64,000 nucleotides of DNA. It comes from Lophium mytilinum (Eukaryota > Ascomycota > Dothideomycetes > Mytilinidiales > Mytilinidiaceae). Positions 50,118 through 61,399 of this stretch are shown here, piece by piece (positions within the stretch are counted from its first letter, which is position 1; every line of letters starts with the position of its first letter). A program made the position numbers and the translations under genes. The DNA lies in NCBI GenBank assembly GCA_010093605.1, contig MU004192.1, positions 1,280,504 through 1,344,503 on the forward strand, written 5' to 3'. The notes under the pieces are model-generated. The model ran no database searches. It was not told the DNA's origin and was given only the letters and a program-made list of their open reading frames with translations.

Positions 50118-50932
50118 TCATATCCTCCCCATAAAACACACAGCCCCTACAACCAAACTCACAACCAAAACCCCCATCCCCACCCCCGCCCTCACAACAT
50201 CCGCAGCGTTTACAACCAGAATCGTTCCGCAACTCCCCTGCCGCTCCGTTGGCAGCCCCGGCCCGTTGGCCGTGAGGGTGCTGCAGTACCCATTATAGAT
50301 GTTCCCTGCGGCGGCGGCCTGAGTGGTTGTGTAGGCTTGTACGTAGACGGTGCTTTGGTAGTTTACGGGGGTGGTGACGACGTTTTGGACGGTTATGGTG
50401 GTCACGGCAGCGGCGTTGACGGCGCCGCTGCAGGAGGTGTTGGGCGGGCAGCAGCCGATTAGCCCTGAGGAGGAGGAGGGGACGGCGCAGGTGTAGGTGG
50501 TGGGGCAGCACCTAGGGAGGTGTTAGTTCAGAGAGGTAGGTTAGAGATAAGTCTGGGGTGGCGAGGGCTGTGGATTGAGGCAATATGAAAGCTTTGAATG
50601 CTGGATGGTTGCTGGAAGGTTGCTGGCTTTTCTGAGGTGTCTTGAGGCGTGGAGGGTCGCGAGTTGAAGAATTAGAAAAGGGGGTGGTACCAGCTCGGCT
50701 GATTGATGCTACTACAGCTTACAGAGGCGTATGATGGGCACATGTTTGCGCCTGCGGCGTTGACTTGCTGGCCATTGGGGTAGACGATGTAGATTGCGCC
50801 GGAGAAGGGCGCGTAGGTGTCCTGCCGCGGCAAGAGGAGCTCTGGGTTTTGTATTATGTTTCGATTCGAGAGCGCAAGGGTAGAGGGTATGAGGAAGGCT
50901 AGGAGGAGGGTGGTGACGTTTGAGAACTTCAT
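50118..50932 (-). CDS. Cysteine-rich secreted protein, probable GPI-anchored surface protein
   Basis: Exons 50691-50932 and 50118-50511 give 211 aa. The signal peptide is MKFSNVTTLLLAFLIPSTLA. The body carries eleven cysteines in a spacing I know from fungal cell-surface proteins: CPSYASVSC, then WCCPTTYTC and GLIGCCPPNTSC. A Thr/Val-rich stretch (VTTITVQNVVTTPVNYQSTV) follows, then NGYCSTL and QGSC. The C-terminus is hydrophobic (GVGMGVLVVSLVVGAVCF) with only a few residues after it, as in GPI-attachment signals; N or A before it could be the anchor site. The 179-nt intron has a GTACCA donor and an AACTAAC branch site, and splits the Trp codon. Role probably in the cell wall; no enzyme motif. 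Whether it is adhesive or structural cannot be told. Confidence 0.82.
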
Positions 50933-51894
50933 TTTGAGATTTTTGGAGCTTCGAGAGCTTCACGTTGACTAGGACAATTATGAAGGACAAGATTGAGGCA
51001 ACAAAATTATGAGGGAAGTGACATCTGAGCTAAGAGCTGAAGTAGAGGAACAAGACAAGTACACAACCCTCACGCTTCCTAGAAATGTACCTTGAAGCTC
51101 GACGGCGTCAGAAATGAAGCTTGCAGGATGAGGGGCACAGCTTCTAGCTCCAAGCCCCAGCTCAGGCGCATCCGCACCTTAAAGCAAGATCCCAACCCAC
51201 CTTATCACCTGGTACCTAGCTAGCTAGTTCCAGGCCTTGGCCGGCGCGAGCAAGCAGCATGCAAGCTCGAGATGGTGGTCAGACCAGCCTCATAGGTCAT
51301 GCATGCCTGACCCTCGACTAAGCTTCTCGGATGGTGGGGCACCGACCGCCTCGCAAACTCACCCTCCATCGCCGCGAGACGTCGTGTTAGCAGGGCAGGT
51401 ATCAGGGTGGTCCTTGAGCCGCTTGCTCCGCGGTCGAGTTGGCTGTTTGCTAGCCAGCTGTCAGCGGTCATAGTAGCGGTGATGAGCTGTTTGGCATGGA
51501 AGCCCGACTACGGCATCCCAATATTTCAGGGCTGGCGAGCCCAACAGCATTCGTTGCCAAAGATGGAGGACATGGTGGAGATGGTGGGGATGGGAAAGCA
51601 GGATGTGGATGGCCTTGATTTGGCCCTTGTCGAGCGGCTCTTCCGGATCGTGTGCAGCGTGATGCGGCGTCGATTCTGCAGCCAAGAGTAGGGCAGCAAA
51701 TCACTGTCAGCCTTTTCTGTCGACGCTCGAGCGTGGGATATGTGAATGTGATTCGCTGGTGCTTGCAAGGGAGGAATGCAGTTGATTCACGTGATTTGGC
51801 GATAGTGTGTTCTTGCAGTCGCGTCTTTCGTGGTTCCCCTCATTCTCATTGACAACCACTCCACCTCAATGCACACGTTTCACCGCAATATGAT
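50933..51894. other. Divergent intergenic region of about 960 bp
   Basis: It lies between the starts of the surface-protein gene and STN1. Frames of 70-94 codons occur on both strands at 51220-51770 but none has a domain. A run TAGCTAGCTAG is at 51216-51226. Confidence 0.4.
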
Positions 51895-53026
51895 ATGACC
51901 ACGCTGCTGGATGCCAACAAGGACGCCCCCATCTATCCAGCCTTTTACTTCCGTGCTTCGCCCACGTACAATGACTGGGCGAAGCTGACCGTTCGCGATG
52001 TGTATGGGCTAAGGACTGTGCCTGAGTTTGAGGGTATGTACCTTCTCCAGCGCGTCTTACTACTACAGTACTCCGAAATGAACCTTATGTCAATTTAGCA
52101 ACTTCATATGTCTTGAAATTGACATCATTTCATGAATCATCGAATTGTGCTAACGTATTCCGATTACAGCCCAAGGCATCTATTTCCACCTCAATCACCC
52201 CATCCAATATGTCCGCCTCATCGCCACGGTTGTCGGGATCGATCAAATAAGCAAATACGTAATCCTGAATCTCGATGATCATAGCGGCGCGACCATCGAA
52301 GCGAAGATAACCCGCCTAGAGCCTAGAGACATTGTCATCCGCGACGCCGAGGACCACCCTGAGAAATATACCCTTCAGAAACCAAAGCCTAGGCGGTCGG
52401 GATACAGATGTGCTGAGAGTTCAAGATTGGAGGACTCGACATTGGAAAGTCCCTATTTCGGCGACTCGTTGTGGGACAAATCAATTATGGGCAATAAATC
52501 AGCCAAGTCAAGGCCACCCACAATCCCGGAGGCAATTCAAGCAATGGCAGCAGCTGGAGTGCGCGAAACCACTATCGCAAACGTAGAGATCATATCCTCT
52601 CTTGGTACCTTCGACGTTGTGGTTGACGGGATCACTCTTGACGTCGGCTCCGTCGTGAAAGTGAAATGTACGATTGGGAGATTCAGGAACGAGAGGCAGC
52701 TCGAAATCAAGCGAATCTGGGTTATCAAGGACACGAACGAGGAAGTGCAGGCATGGGCCGACACGTCGAAATACCGGCAGACTGTGCTCAGCAAACCGTG
52801 GCGGTTGAGTTCGAGGGCACGGAGGAAGTTCGATGAGCAGGTTAAACAAGATCAGAAGCGGCAGACGGAGTATACCCAGAAGAAAGCAGAGTATGATCGA
52901 AGGAAGAAGAGACAGCAAGAAGAGAAAGAAAGGGAATGGGCGACTAAGGTCAGGCGCTGGGAAGAGAGGGAGGAGTTGAAGAGAAGGGAGAAAGAGAAGC
53001 TGTTCAACGAGGGGGCATTGATATGA
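51895..53026 (+). CDS. STN1: CST telomere-capping complex subunit Stn1 (OB fold)
   Basis: Stn1 with Ten1 and Ctc1/Cdc13 binds the single-stranded telomere end and aids fill-in synthesis in the nucleus. Exons 51895-52033 and 52170-53026 give 331 aa. The N-terminal PAFYFRASPTYNDWAKLTV and GIYFHLNHPIQYVRLIATVV match the opening strands of the Stn1 OB fold, and VILNLDDHSGATIEAKI the next strands. A second OB-like stretch around TIANVEIISSLGTFDVVVDG and SVVKVKCTIGRFRNERQLEI lies near residues 185-235. The C-terminal 80 residues are a highly charged helix (QDQKRQTEYTQKKAEYDRRK...), probably a coiled coil. The 136-nt intron has GTATGT, GCTAACG and CAG. I base the family on the OB-fold motifs; moderate to good confidence. 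Confidence 0.85.
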
Positions 53027-53549
53027 TGGGATCTCACCGAGCTGAGATGAATGCTCCAGTGGTCCATGAAGTTGTCGATCGACATTTGATCGAAACGCAA
53101 CAAATACCCAACTCGACTTTCTCATATCCTGGCTGATGACCACGTCGGGCAGTGCTGAATGGAAGGTGGCCTTAATGAACTGAGAACCGCCTGCACTAAT
53201 TGCACGCCAATTCGACTACTACCGAGCGCTCTTCAATCTACTCTCCCGCTCCCCTGGGGCTTGTGGTCTCTGAATCTAGGAATTCGAGAGTGTGTAAATG
53301 ACATGAATCTAAATAGGGGCCCATTCGGCGTTTTGGCGGTCGCTACTGACGAGGCTAGAGATGAAGATACCCTATTTATTTTCACTACTTTGAATTTCGA
53401 ATTCATTCAAGGTGGTTGTTACGCGTCTCATTCGTTTCATGATATATGTTATACAAATGCTAAGCTTCTAGCGTCCCTGGACTTCATTCATCCAATCCAA
53501 CCAGCCACGAATCTTCCGTCTATTTACTGCTGTTTAGACGGTCGATACT
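53027..53549. other. Convergent intergenic region
   Basis: It lies between the 3' ends of STN1 and the NTF2-like gene. A 146-codon plus-strand frame (53159-53599) runs into the antisense of the next gene and has no recognisable domain. Confidence 0.4.
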
Positions 53550-54331
53550 TTAAGGGTTGCCCCTTTTGGCATCCTCCTCCTTGTTCTTCGGCACACTGAT
53601 CATCTTCGGCACCGTCACCGCATTGATCTTGCGGAAAGCCTGTTCACAAAAGTCAGCACTCTACATTACTCTCCACACCGCATCCCCCTTCATCAACCCA
53701 CCCCCCAAACCCTCGTCTCCCACACAAAACTCCACATCCACCAACCCCACCCCTCTGCATACCGCACCCACGATCGCAAACTCAGCACACTCACATTCAC
53801 AAACGAACTCTCCGGCAAATTCCCACCCCACTTATCCTCCACTTTGACAATCTTCTCCCCCGCCTCATCCGTAAAGATCTTGATCACGCTCTCGATCGTC
53901 TGCTCCTTCCCAATCCCCTTAACCGTATACTTCGTCTTCATATCCATGGAAATCGGGTTCCCGGCCGACGTCACCTCGTGCGAGAGCCGCTCGATGCTGG
54001 AGAACGCGGACTGCAGGCCGTACCATTGCGCTTCGTATTGCTTGCGGCCTCGCGCGATGGTGATGGGGTCCTCGAAGACGGCGTCGTCGGTCCAGAGGGC
54101 GAGTTTCTCGAGCGAGGGGCGCCCTGCGAAGAGGTCGAGGATGCTGGTGGTTAGGGTGCGTTGGGTGGGGGTGAGGTCGACGCCGGGGGCGGTGTTGAGG
54201 TTCGTGTTCTCGATGTTTAGGTTGTTGGAGGTGGTCATTTTGGCGGTGGTGATGCGTGGGACTTTGGAGATGGAGGGGGTTTTAGGGGTGGATTTCAGGG
54301 TGCGGATGAGGGATGGGGTAAATAGACGCAT
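53550..54331 (-). CDS. SnoaL/NTF2-like fold protein, possible dual mitochondrial/cytosolic form
   Basis: Exons 53795-54331 and 53550-53639 give 208 aa. The core TSILDLFAGRPSLEKLALW, DDAVFEDPI, YEAQWYGLQSAFSSIERLSHEV and KYTVKGIGKEQTIESVIKIF has the helix-helix-strand layout of the NTF2/SnoaL superfamily, small cone-shaped binding proteins or enzymes; no catalytic residue can be assigned. The first 31 residues (MRLFTPSLIRTLKSTPKTP...) are basic, Ser/Thr-rich and lack acidic residues, like a mitochondrial presequence. A second ATG at 54238 sits in a better context (CCAAAATGACC) and would give a form without it. The intron at 53640-53794 is 155 nt with a GTGAGT donor and ACAG acceptor. The C-terminus is MISVPKNKEEDAKRGNP. 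Confidence 0.8.
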
Positions 54332-54794
54332 GAGAGTGATTGAAAGGGATAATATTTAAATAGTTTGAATTATTTTGTGTTCCTTTTGTATGTCGTGATT
54401 TTTTGTTCTTCGTCAATTGTCGTCATAGACATGGCGCTTCGCTAAACGCGTCGCTCGCGTTTTTGGGGAAAAGTCATGACGCCATTGGAATGGTGGCGCT
54501 GAGATGTTTCCCCGGATTCTGCGATCTCGACGGGAAGTCTTTAGATAGAATGATTGATTGGTGTGGACATTGATTTTCCTAAAAGGGCCTTAATTGGGCT
54601 AGATATGCGTGACCCAGGTGCCATGCTTTCGCATAAGAAGATGTTATTCGACGAACAAGCGACAGAACACCCTATGAGGGATATTGGTATCTAGCATTAT
54701 GGCCGAGGCTTTGCAGATGAAGCGATAACTGCTAGCGAGAGATATCGACTTACCGAGGCGTTGTATAAGGACTCTCGGTTGCCGAAGTTAGTGG

Positions 54795-54804
54795 CTATAA
54801 AAAG
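54795..54804 (+). promoter_or_regulatory. TATA-like box without a downstream gene
   Basis: CTATAAAAAG is followed by a C/A-rich, ATG-free leader of about 50 bp, but no open reading frame follows on the plus strand. Confidence 0.3.
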
Positions 54805-55264
54805 GCATCAAACCACACGATAGCACAGACGACCAAAAAATACATTCTAGCTCCATCTATTCTCCTTTCCTCCCCTTCGTCTTCTTGAGAACTGAGCATA
54901 ACTTGGAAAGGAGGCAACGGGGAGAAAGTAGAAGAAGCAGATATCATATTTACCAGCAAGTAAAGAAACTGCCGCGATGTTTATATATGAGGTTTGAAAA
55001 CGTGCCTACATAGATTTCGGACGAGGACTTACTTATACGAAGGTAGAAGGTTTGGTGTGCGTTTACGATTTTGAACTACTATGCATAAAATTTTCTTTCG
55101 AAAGAATCGGAAGCTCAATCACCTTGTGCTGCTAGCTTGCCAATTACGCACGCACGATATTGAGACCATCGTGACATTCCCTGTACTGGCCCATTGCCTA
55201 GATCACGGAATATCGCTTAGGCTTAACACGTGAGCAAGCGAGGAAAAATTCCCATCAGTATCGG

Positions 55265-55274
55265 GTATAAATAC
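55265..55274 (+). promoter_or_regulatory. TATA-like box with a nine-codon leftover frame
   Basis: GTATAAATAC lies 75 bp before an ATG in a near-ideal context (ACCGCCATGAC, ATG at 55349). The frame stops after eight codons. It may be the start of a gene truncated where the AT-rich block begins. Confidence 0.3.
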
Positions 55275-56640
55275 AGCTATGTCTCCTACCAACACGACAG
55301 GTTAGGTCGAGCTTTACACGAAGCAAAAGCGCCCACCACACCACCGCCATGACTGTTGCGCGTGGGTTTGTGTAGAAACTACCGCGAAGCAGCTGATTGT
55401 GGCTGTGAAACACTAGAAACGCGCCTGTAATGTGGGAGGATGTTGGAAGTTATTAATCTGACGCTCTTAGTCACGTGACTTCCGGGACTGCCGGTTACGT
55501 GCAGGCCTCTCCTATAGTATATATAGGTGATGCCCCTTAAGTTAAATATAATAAGGATTTACTTTAATAGATTATAAGCCCGGGTACTTTATACCTCTAA
55601 CCTCTATCTTTACTATATTTAATAGTTATACTAATAACTTTCTTATAATATTTACCTAATATAATACTAAAGAGAAGCTAAAAGCTAAAAATTCTACTAA
55701 GTATATCTTTTCTTCTATATTCTTCTCTATATAAAATTTCTAGATAACCTTACTACTATTATTTTATTTCTTATTATTAAATTCTATTAAGCTAGTATAG
55801 CTTCTATTAGAGTCTATATAGCTATTCTATCTAGGCTAATTTATAAGGGGAAACTATTTACTACTAGATAGTATTTAGGTAAAAACCTTATTCTCTATTA
55901 TATCTAGTAATAGGTGCTCTTCTTTTTTATATTTTACTATAGAGAATATATAGTAGGTTTATAAGAACTACTATAAAATAAGCTATTAAAATGCGTCTTT
56001 CTATATCTATCTAGAAAGGTTTATTATTATTCTTCTAGGTTTAGGCTAAGTAGAATCTAGATATAAGACTAGTATAGAATTAGTATAAGGGCCTATATAT
56101 AAGTAGTATACTTATAGGGCCTTTATTTAAGGTAATAAAGTAAAATAAATAGTAGCTTTATAGGCTATTAAAGATAGAAAGGCTATATAGTATATAGATA
56201 ATATATAGTAGAGGTATATAGAAAGTATATAGTTTATAGATAGTCTATTATTTTATAGATAGACTATAAAAATAGAAGGGCTATAAGTAGCTATATAGAA
56301 TTTATAGCTATAGTAGTAAGTATAAGTCTCTATAGTATAGCTAATAGCTATAAAAGGGCTAAGAGTATAAAGTATATAGTTTATAGTCTATAAGTAGAAA
56401 GTATATAGCTACTTATAGTAAGTATAAGTCTTTATAGTATAACTAACTAATAGTAGAAGAAAGAAAGCCGCGTATATATACTATTATAAAGTAGATAGGC
56501 TATTTAGAAATAGAAGAGCTATAAAGAATAGAAAGTATATAGAAAGTATATATTATAGAGTATATAGTAGAGATCTAAAGCTAACTATCTATACTAAGTA
56601 CTAATTAAGAGAGGGCGCTAAGGCCTGCTATAGTATAGTT

Positions 56641-56771
56641 AGAGGTAATAGTAAGGCTATAGATAATAGTAAGGCTATTAGTAATAGTAAAGCTATTACT
56701 TATAGTAAGGCTATAGATAATAGTAAGGTTATTATTTATAGTAAGGCTATAGGTAATAGTAGAGCTATAGT
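56641..56771 (+). repeat. Tandem AATAGTAAGGCTATAGAT-type repeat
   Basis: About seven units of 15-24 bp around AGTAAGGCTAT with AATAGT or TATAGT spacers, inside the AT-rich block. Confidence 0.75.
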
Positions 56772-56899
56772 ATTAAGTAGAAGGGCTAGGTCTACTTTCT
56801 TTCTATTTCTCTTACTATTAAAAGGTAGAGTAGCAGGTCTATTCTCTATAGAAACTATCTAGCTACTACTTTAAGTTTCTTTTTACTTTTATATATTTC

Positions 56900-58160
56900 C
56901 TTATATATTTAAGTCTTTACTTTCTTAAATAGTTTATCTCTATTCTCTATATACCTCTTATAGTTTATTACTATATAGTATAGTAATTAGAGGCTATACC
57001 TATAAAAGTAGGCTAGTATTAGGTAGTCTAGTATCTATATATAGTATAGGTATCTATTAAGCTCTATATACTCTATTTATAGATTTATAAAAATAGTACT
57101 TTTAATCTTTATAAGCCCTTTATATATAGTCTTCTATTATATACTCTATTTAGTATTAAGGGCCGGTATTAGTAGCCTATACTATTCTATTTTATAAAAG
57201 AACTTTTATATCTTTTTCTACCTTTCTTTATATTTATATTTAATTATAAATTACCTTAAGTACTTATAGGCTTTATCTAATTTATCTTTATATCTAGTAT
57301 ATAACCTTATAGCTTTTACTATAAGGTTATAGAGTATATTATAGTAGCTAGAGCTATACTTTAGCCTTATAAGTAGCCTATAGTAGGTATAGATTTTCTA
57401 TTATATATTACTATATACTATTTTAATATACTAGTATACTAGCCCTTTATATATATAGTCTATATAAGCTACTATAAGTTTCTCTAGTTTTAGCTAGAGT
57501 AGTAGGTATAATATTTTATATTCTAGTACTATAGTACTTATAGTTTTATATACCCCTAAGATTCTCTAAAGGTATTAGTTCTAGGCTATTTTAAGCTACT
57601 TAATCTTTATTTTACTAAGCTACTCTAGTATACCTAGTATAGTATACTAGGTAGTATATCTATATATAATAGTAGGCTAGACTACTACTAAGTATATAAG
57701 GCGTGCTTTTTTAAAGCTAGTACTTTAAGTAGATACTATAAGCTATATAAGTGCCCCTATCTAGGTTATAGTTTTATTCTTTATAATACTAATATATAGG
57801 CTCTATTTAAGCTTTAAGTCTATCTATACCTCTAGTACTTTTAGATCTATTATAGGGCCCTCTATAAAGCCTTATATATTAACTATAGCTTTTAAATTAA
57901 CTTCTTTATAGGCTCTTATAAAGTATATTAGATAATATTTATCTAGTATAAATACTATACTATACTTTCTTATCTATTCTATATATTTATTATAGGCTTT
58001 TTTAATAGCTTTATAGTTTATCTCTATATATTATAGCTATATAATTGCGTATAATATATAACTAGAGGTTATATAATAGAGGCTCTATAGAATAGGCAAA
58101 TATTACTCCGCTCTTTAGGTTATTATAACGTCTATTCTAGAAACCTCTTTCTCTCTTATA
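56900..58160 (-). mobile_element. Degenerate Tad1-type LINE (non-LTR retrotransposon) reverse transcriptase
   Basis: Reading the minus strand through the stops gives, from about 58060 down to 57650, the C-terminal half of a LINE reverse transcriptase: INYKAIKKAYNKYI, LDKYYLIYFIRAYKE, GFIEGPIIDLKVLEV, IDLKLK, and the hallmark SFKKARLIYLVVV. These line up with the fungal Tad1-like elements (DKYHLIHFTR, VLGV, KARLIYSAVVRP). The following 300 bp (LELIPLENLRGI) still fit the thumb/linker region. TAG/TAA replace Gln codons. The element's ends cannot be located. Confidence 0.75.
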
Positions 58161-58746
58161 TTTATTTTTTATTAATATTAATACTATTTAATTTAATAAT
58201 TCTAACGTTCTAACTTTAAGCACTAATATAAGATAAATACCCTTCTAGCTTCCGGGAGTAATAGAAGCACCTCTAGAAATTTTCTATAATAGAGTGCGCT
58301 CTTATAATAAGCTTTAGTATATATATATATATATCTATAAAGTAACTATTAGTAGTATTATAGACCCCTAATAAAGACTATAATATAGTACTTCTATTAG
58401 TAGCGCCGCGGGCCCCTAATAAAGTAATCTAGCTATTATATATAAAGCTAGGTAATAGACCTTATAACTATAGTAGCGCTTATAAGCCCCTATAATAAAG
58501 GGGTAGTAGTAGTACTCTAGAAAGTCCCTACTAATTATTAATTACTTTAATAGCTCTATAACTTCTTCTTTTACTATTACTATTATTATATAGAGACTAA
58601 AGCCTAGAAAGCTTAGTATAGATAATAGCGCGCGCGCGCGCCTAGCGTTACTAATTAATTGCTATTATAGTATAGAGACTAACGCCTAGAAAGCTTAGTA
58701 TTAATAATAGTAAGCTAAGCGCATACCTAGTATTATAAAATAAGCG

Positions 58747-58818
58747 TTTTCTATAGACTATCTATTTTCTATATACTACCTATTTTCTATATACTATTTA
58801 TTTTCTATATACTATCTA
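58747..58818 (+). repeat. Four copies of an 18-bp unit
   Basis: TTTTCTATATACTATCTA is repeated four times with one or two differences each. It stands in the AT-rich block between the two element relics. Confidence 0.9.
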
Positions 58819-61399
58819 CGCCTTATAAATATTATACTTATTATTTACTATAACCCTCTAGGTAGTCCTATAGCTACGCGTAACTAGTACTATTAGTACT
58901 ACCCTCTTAAACCTTCTACGTATCTAAGAGTATATAGTAAATAATCTAAATTTAATAGGCCCTTATATATAAATTTAATACTTTACCTTTTTAAGTTTTC
59001 TTTCTTCTATACTAACTTTTTCTATCTTTTTATATAGCTAACCCTAACTACTATACTTTTAACCGCGCTAAAGCCTTATAGTTTAGTAACTCTATCTCTA
59101 GTAGATGCTCTACTACTAGACGCCTATTTAGTAACGCTAATAGTATTTCTATTAACCCCCGCCGGATTAGTATTATATTATATTAAGAAGGCGCCCTAAA
59201 TCTATAATATCTTCTTATAGGGGATAATAATAATAATATAATATAAATTAATTATAGCCCGCAGCCTCTACTAGTTTAACCCTTTTAAGGCGCAACTTAA
59301 TTCTAGTTATAGATATTAGCTACTACCTTTTAACTAGCTCTATCTATTAGACTAGTCTCTCTAGTTACACCCGCTAAGCTATAATATTATTAGACTAAAT
59401 TTAGGACTATAGGTAAGCCTCTACTGGCCGCTCTAGCTCCTCCTATAATAACTATAGTAGAGGGAACTATACTTTTCTATATTAGTAGCTATATACTAGG
59501 TAACTTTAATTTACTTAAAAAACCTATAACTACTAATATTAATAATATAACTATAGAACTTAATAATACTACTACTACCTATAATAAGAACTTCTTCTCT
59601 AATTTTAACTTAGCTAATAAATACAACCGCTAAGAAGAGGAACGCTAGTTTAGTAGTAATATAGATAATAAAGTTAATAGACTCTAGATAGCCTACTAAG
59701 GTATTAATATTAATATTAATACTTTTAAGGTAATAGCCTACTATAATATAGCCTCTAGGCCTAACTATTAGTCTTATAACTCTAACTATCTAAGAATAGT
59801 ACCTTTCTATAGTATACCTTCCCCTAATATATCCTCTTTATAATACTAGTCTACCCGCGTAGAGTCTATTATTAGATTTAACACCCCGGACCTAGCTTAG
59901 TAAGTAGTAGGTATAGAATAGAGTAATAAAACTAAGACTACTATAATATATGTTAAAGACTATTAATAATTACGCCTTATAATTATATAGTAAGCTAATA
60001 GCTCTATCTTTAAAATGCGCTATAGAAATAGAGCCTATAAGTAGTATAAGCTATAAACGCTATAGAACCTTATTAAGAATATTTAACTTATACTATAATA
60101 ATAGTAGAATTATATTATATTAGCTTATATAGACTAAATAAACTATAAGTATAAAATAAATATTACTATATAAAAATAAGACGCCGCTAATACTATAGTT
60201 CTTAGCCTAAATAAGAAGTACTTAAATATTAATGTAAAACTCTTTAAGCTTTATATATAAGTATATACCCTTAGTAATATACTAGAAGCTATAAAGATAG
60301 ACTTAGTATAAGTATATTATAGGTAAGATAAGAAATACACCTAGTTTTAAGCTTAAATAAGCTAGCTTAATAAGCTAGGTATTATATACTAATAAGCCTT
60401 AGACCGCATTACTTAGCTTAAAGCCTAACTTTATTAAAACCTACTAATAGAATAATCTAGTAATACCTACGCAGCTCTATAAGAATACTAATTAATTTAA
60501 CTATAACTCTACTAATAATAGCTCTTCTTTTCTACTAATAGGACTATATATGCTTAACCTAGATAACTTCTAATATAATTATATACTAGGTTAGTACTAT
60601 ACTACTATAAAAGGTAGAGGTAATCTAGACCTAAGCTAGCTAGGCGGCTCTATCTAACTATAGGTTTATAGCCCTATATACCCTTAATATAGATAACTAG
60701 AACCTAGACCTAAATATATATATCTATAGAATTTTAAATTAGAAGCTAAGGTATATATAGCCTAGAAGAATTACCTAATTTACTTAGTTTAAGTAGACTA
60801 GTAGACTTACCCTACTACTATAACTTAGATCTAGCTTACTATTAGCTATTATAAGGGGCGCGTATATAAGGTTATAGAAGACTATAGACTTCTTATATCT
60901 ACTAACCTATATTAATTACTTAATAAGCTTATCTAGGACCTAGACGCTATATTCTAAAAGAGTAATATAGTCTATTATAATTACCTTCTTAACTAGCTTA
61001 ATAGCTATAGTATAAAATAGTATTCTAATAAAAAGATATCTAACTTTCTATAACGCCTTAATATTATTCTTAATAGACTTAAATATAGTTAAATTAATAA
61101 TAGTCTTATAACTTACTACTAATACCTTAAGGAAACGCTATATATAAATCTTACTAAATATATTAACTTTAGTTTATTAACCTAGTACTAGGTAAAAGAT
61201 AATATTCTATATAAAGACTATTACTGCATCTAATAGAAGAAGTAGGCTAAAGATAAACTTCTAGCTGTATAAATCTTAGTACGCCGCTTAAATAATATAT
61301 ACGCGCAGGATAGCTATTATAATTTAAATTATACTTAATATAGTAAAGTATCTACTATTAAGACTAATAACTATATTATAGTTAAGAGAACTACTACTA

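Larger units (their letters stand above)
54332..55510. other. Transition region before the AT-rich block
   Basis: No gene of credible length. Two TATA-like boxes with leader-like downstream DNA are noted separately. CACGTGAC and TTACGTG lie at 55473-55500, just before the sharp drop in GC. Confidence 0.4.

Noticed and set aside
53159-53599. 146-codon plus-strand frame after STN1
   Set aside because: Its end overlaps the last exon of the NTF2-like gene in antisense and it shows no domain.
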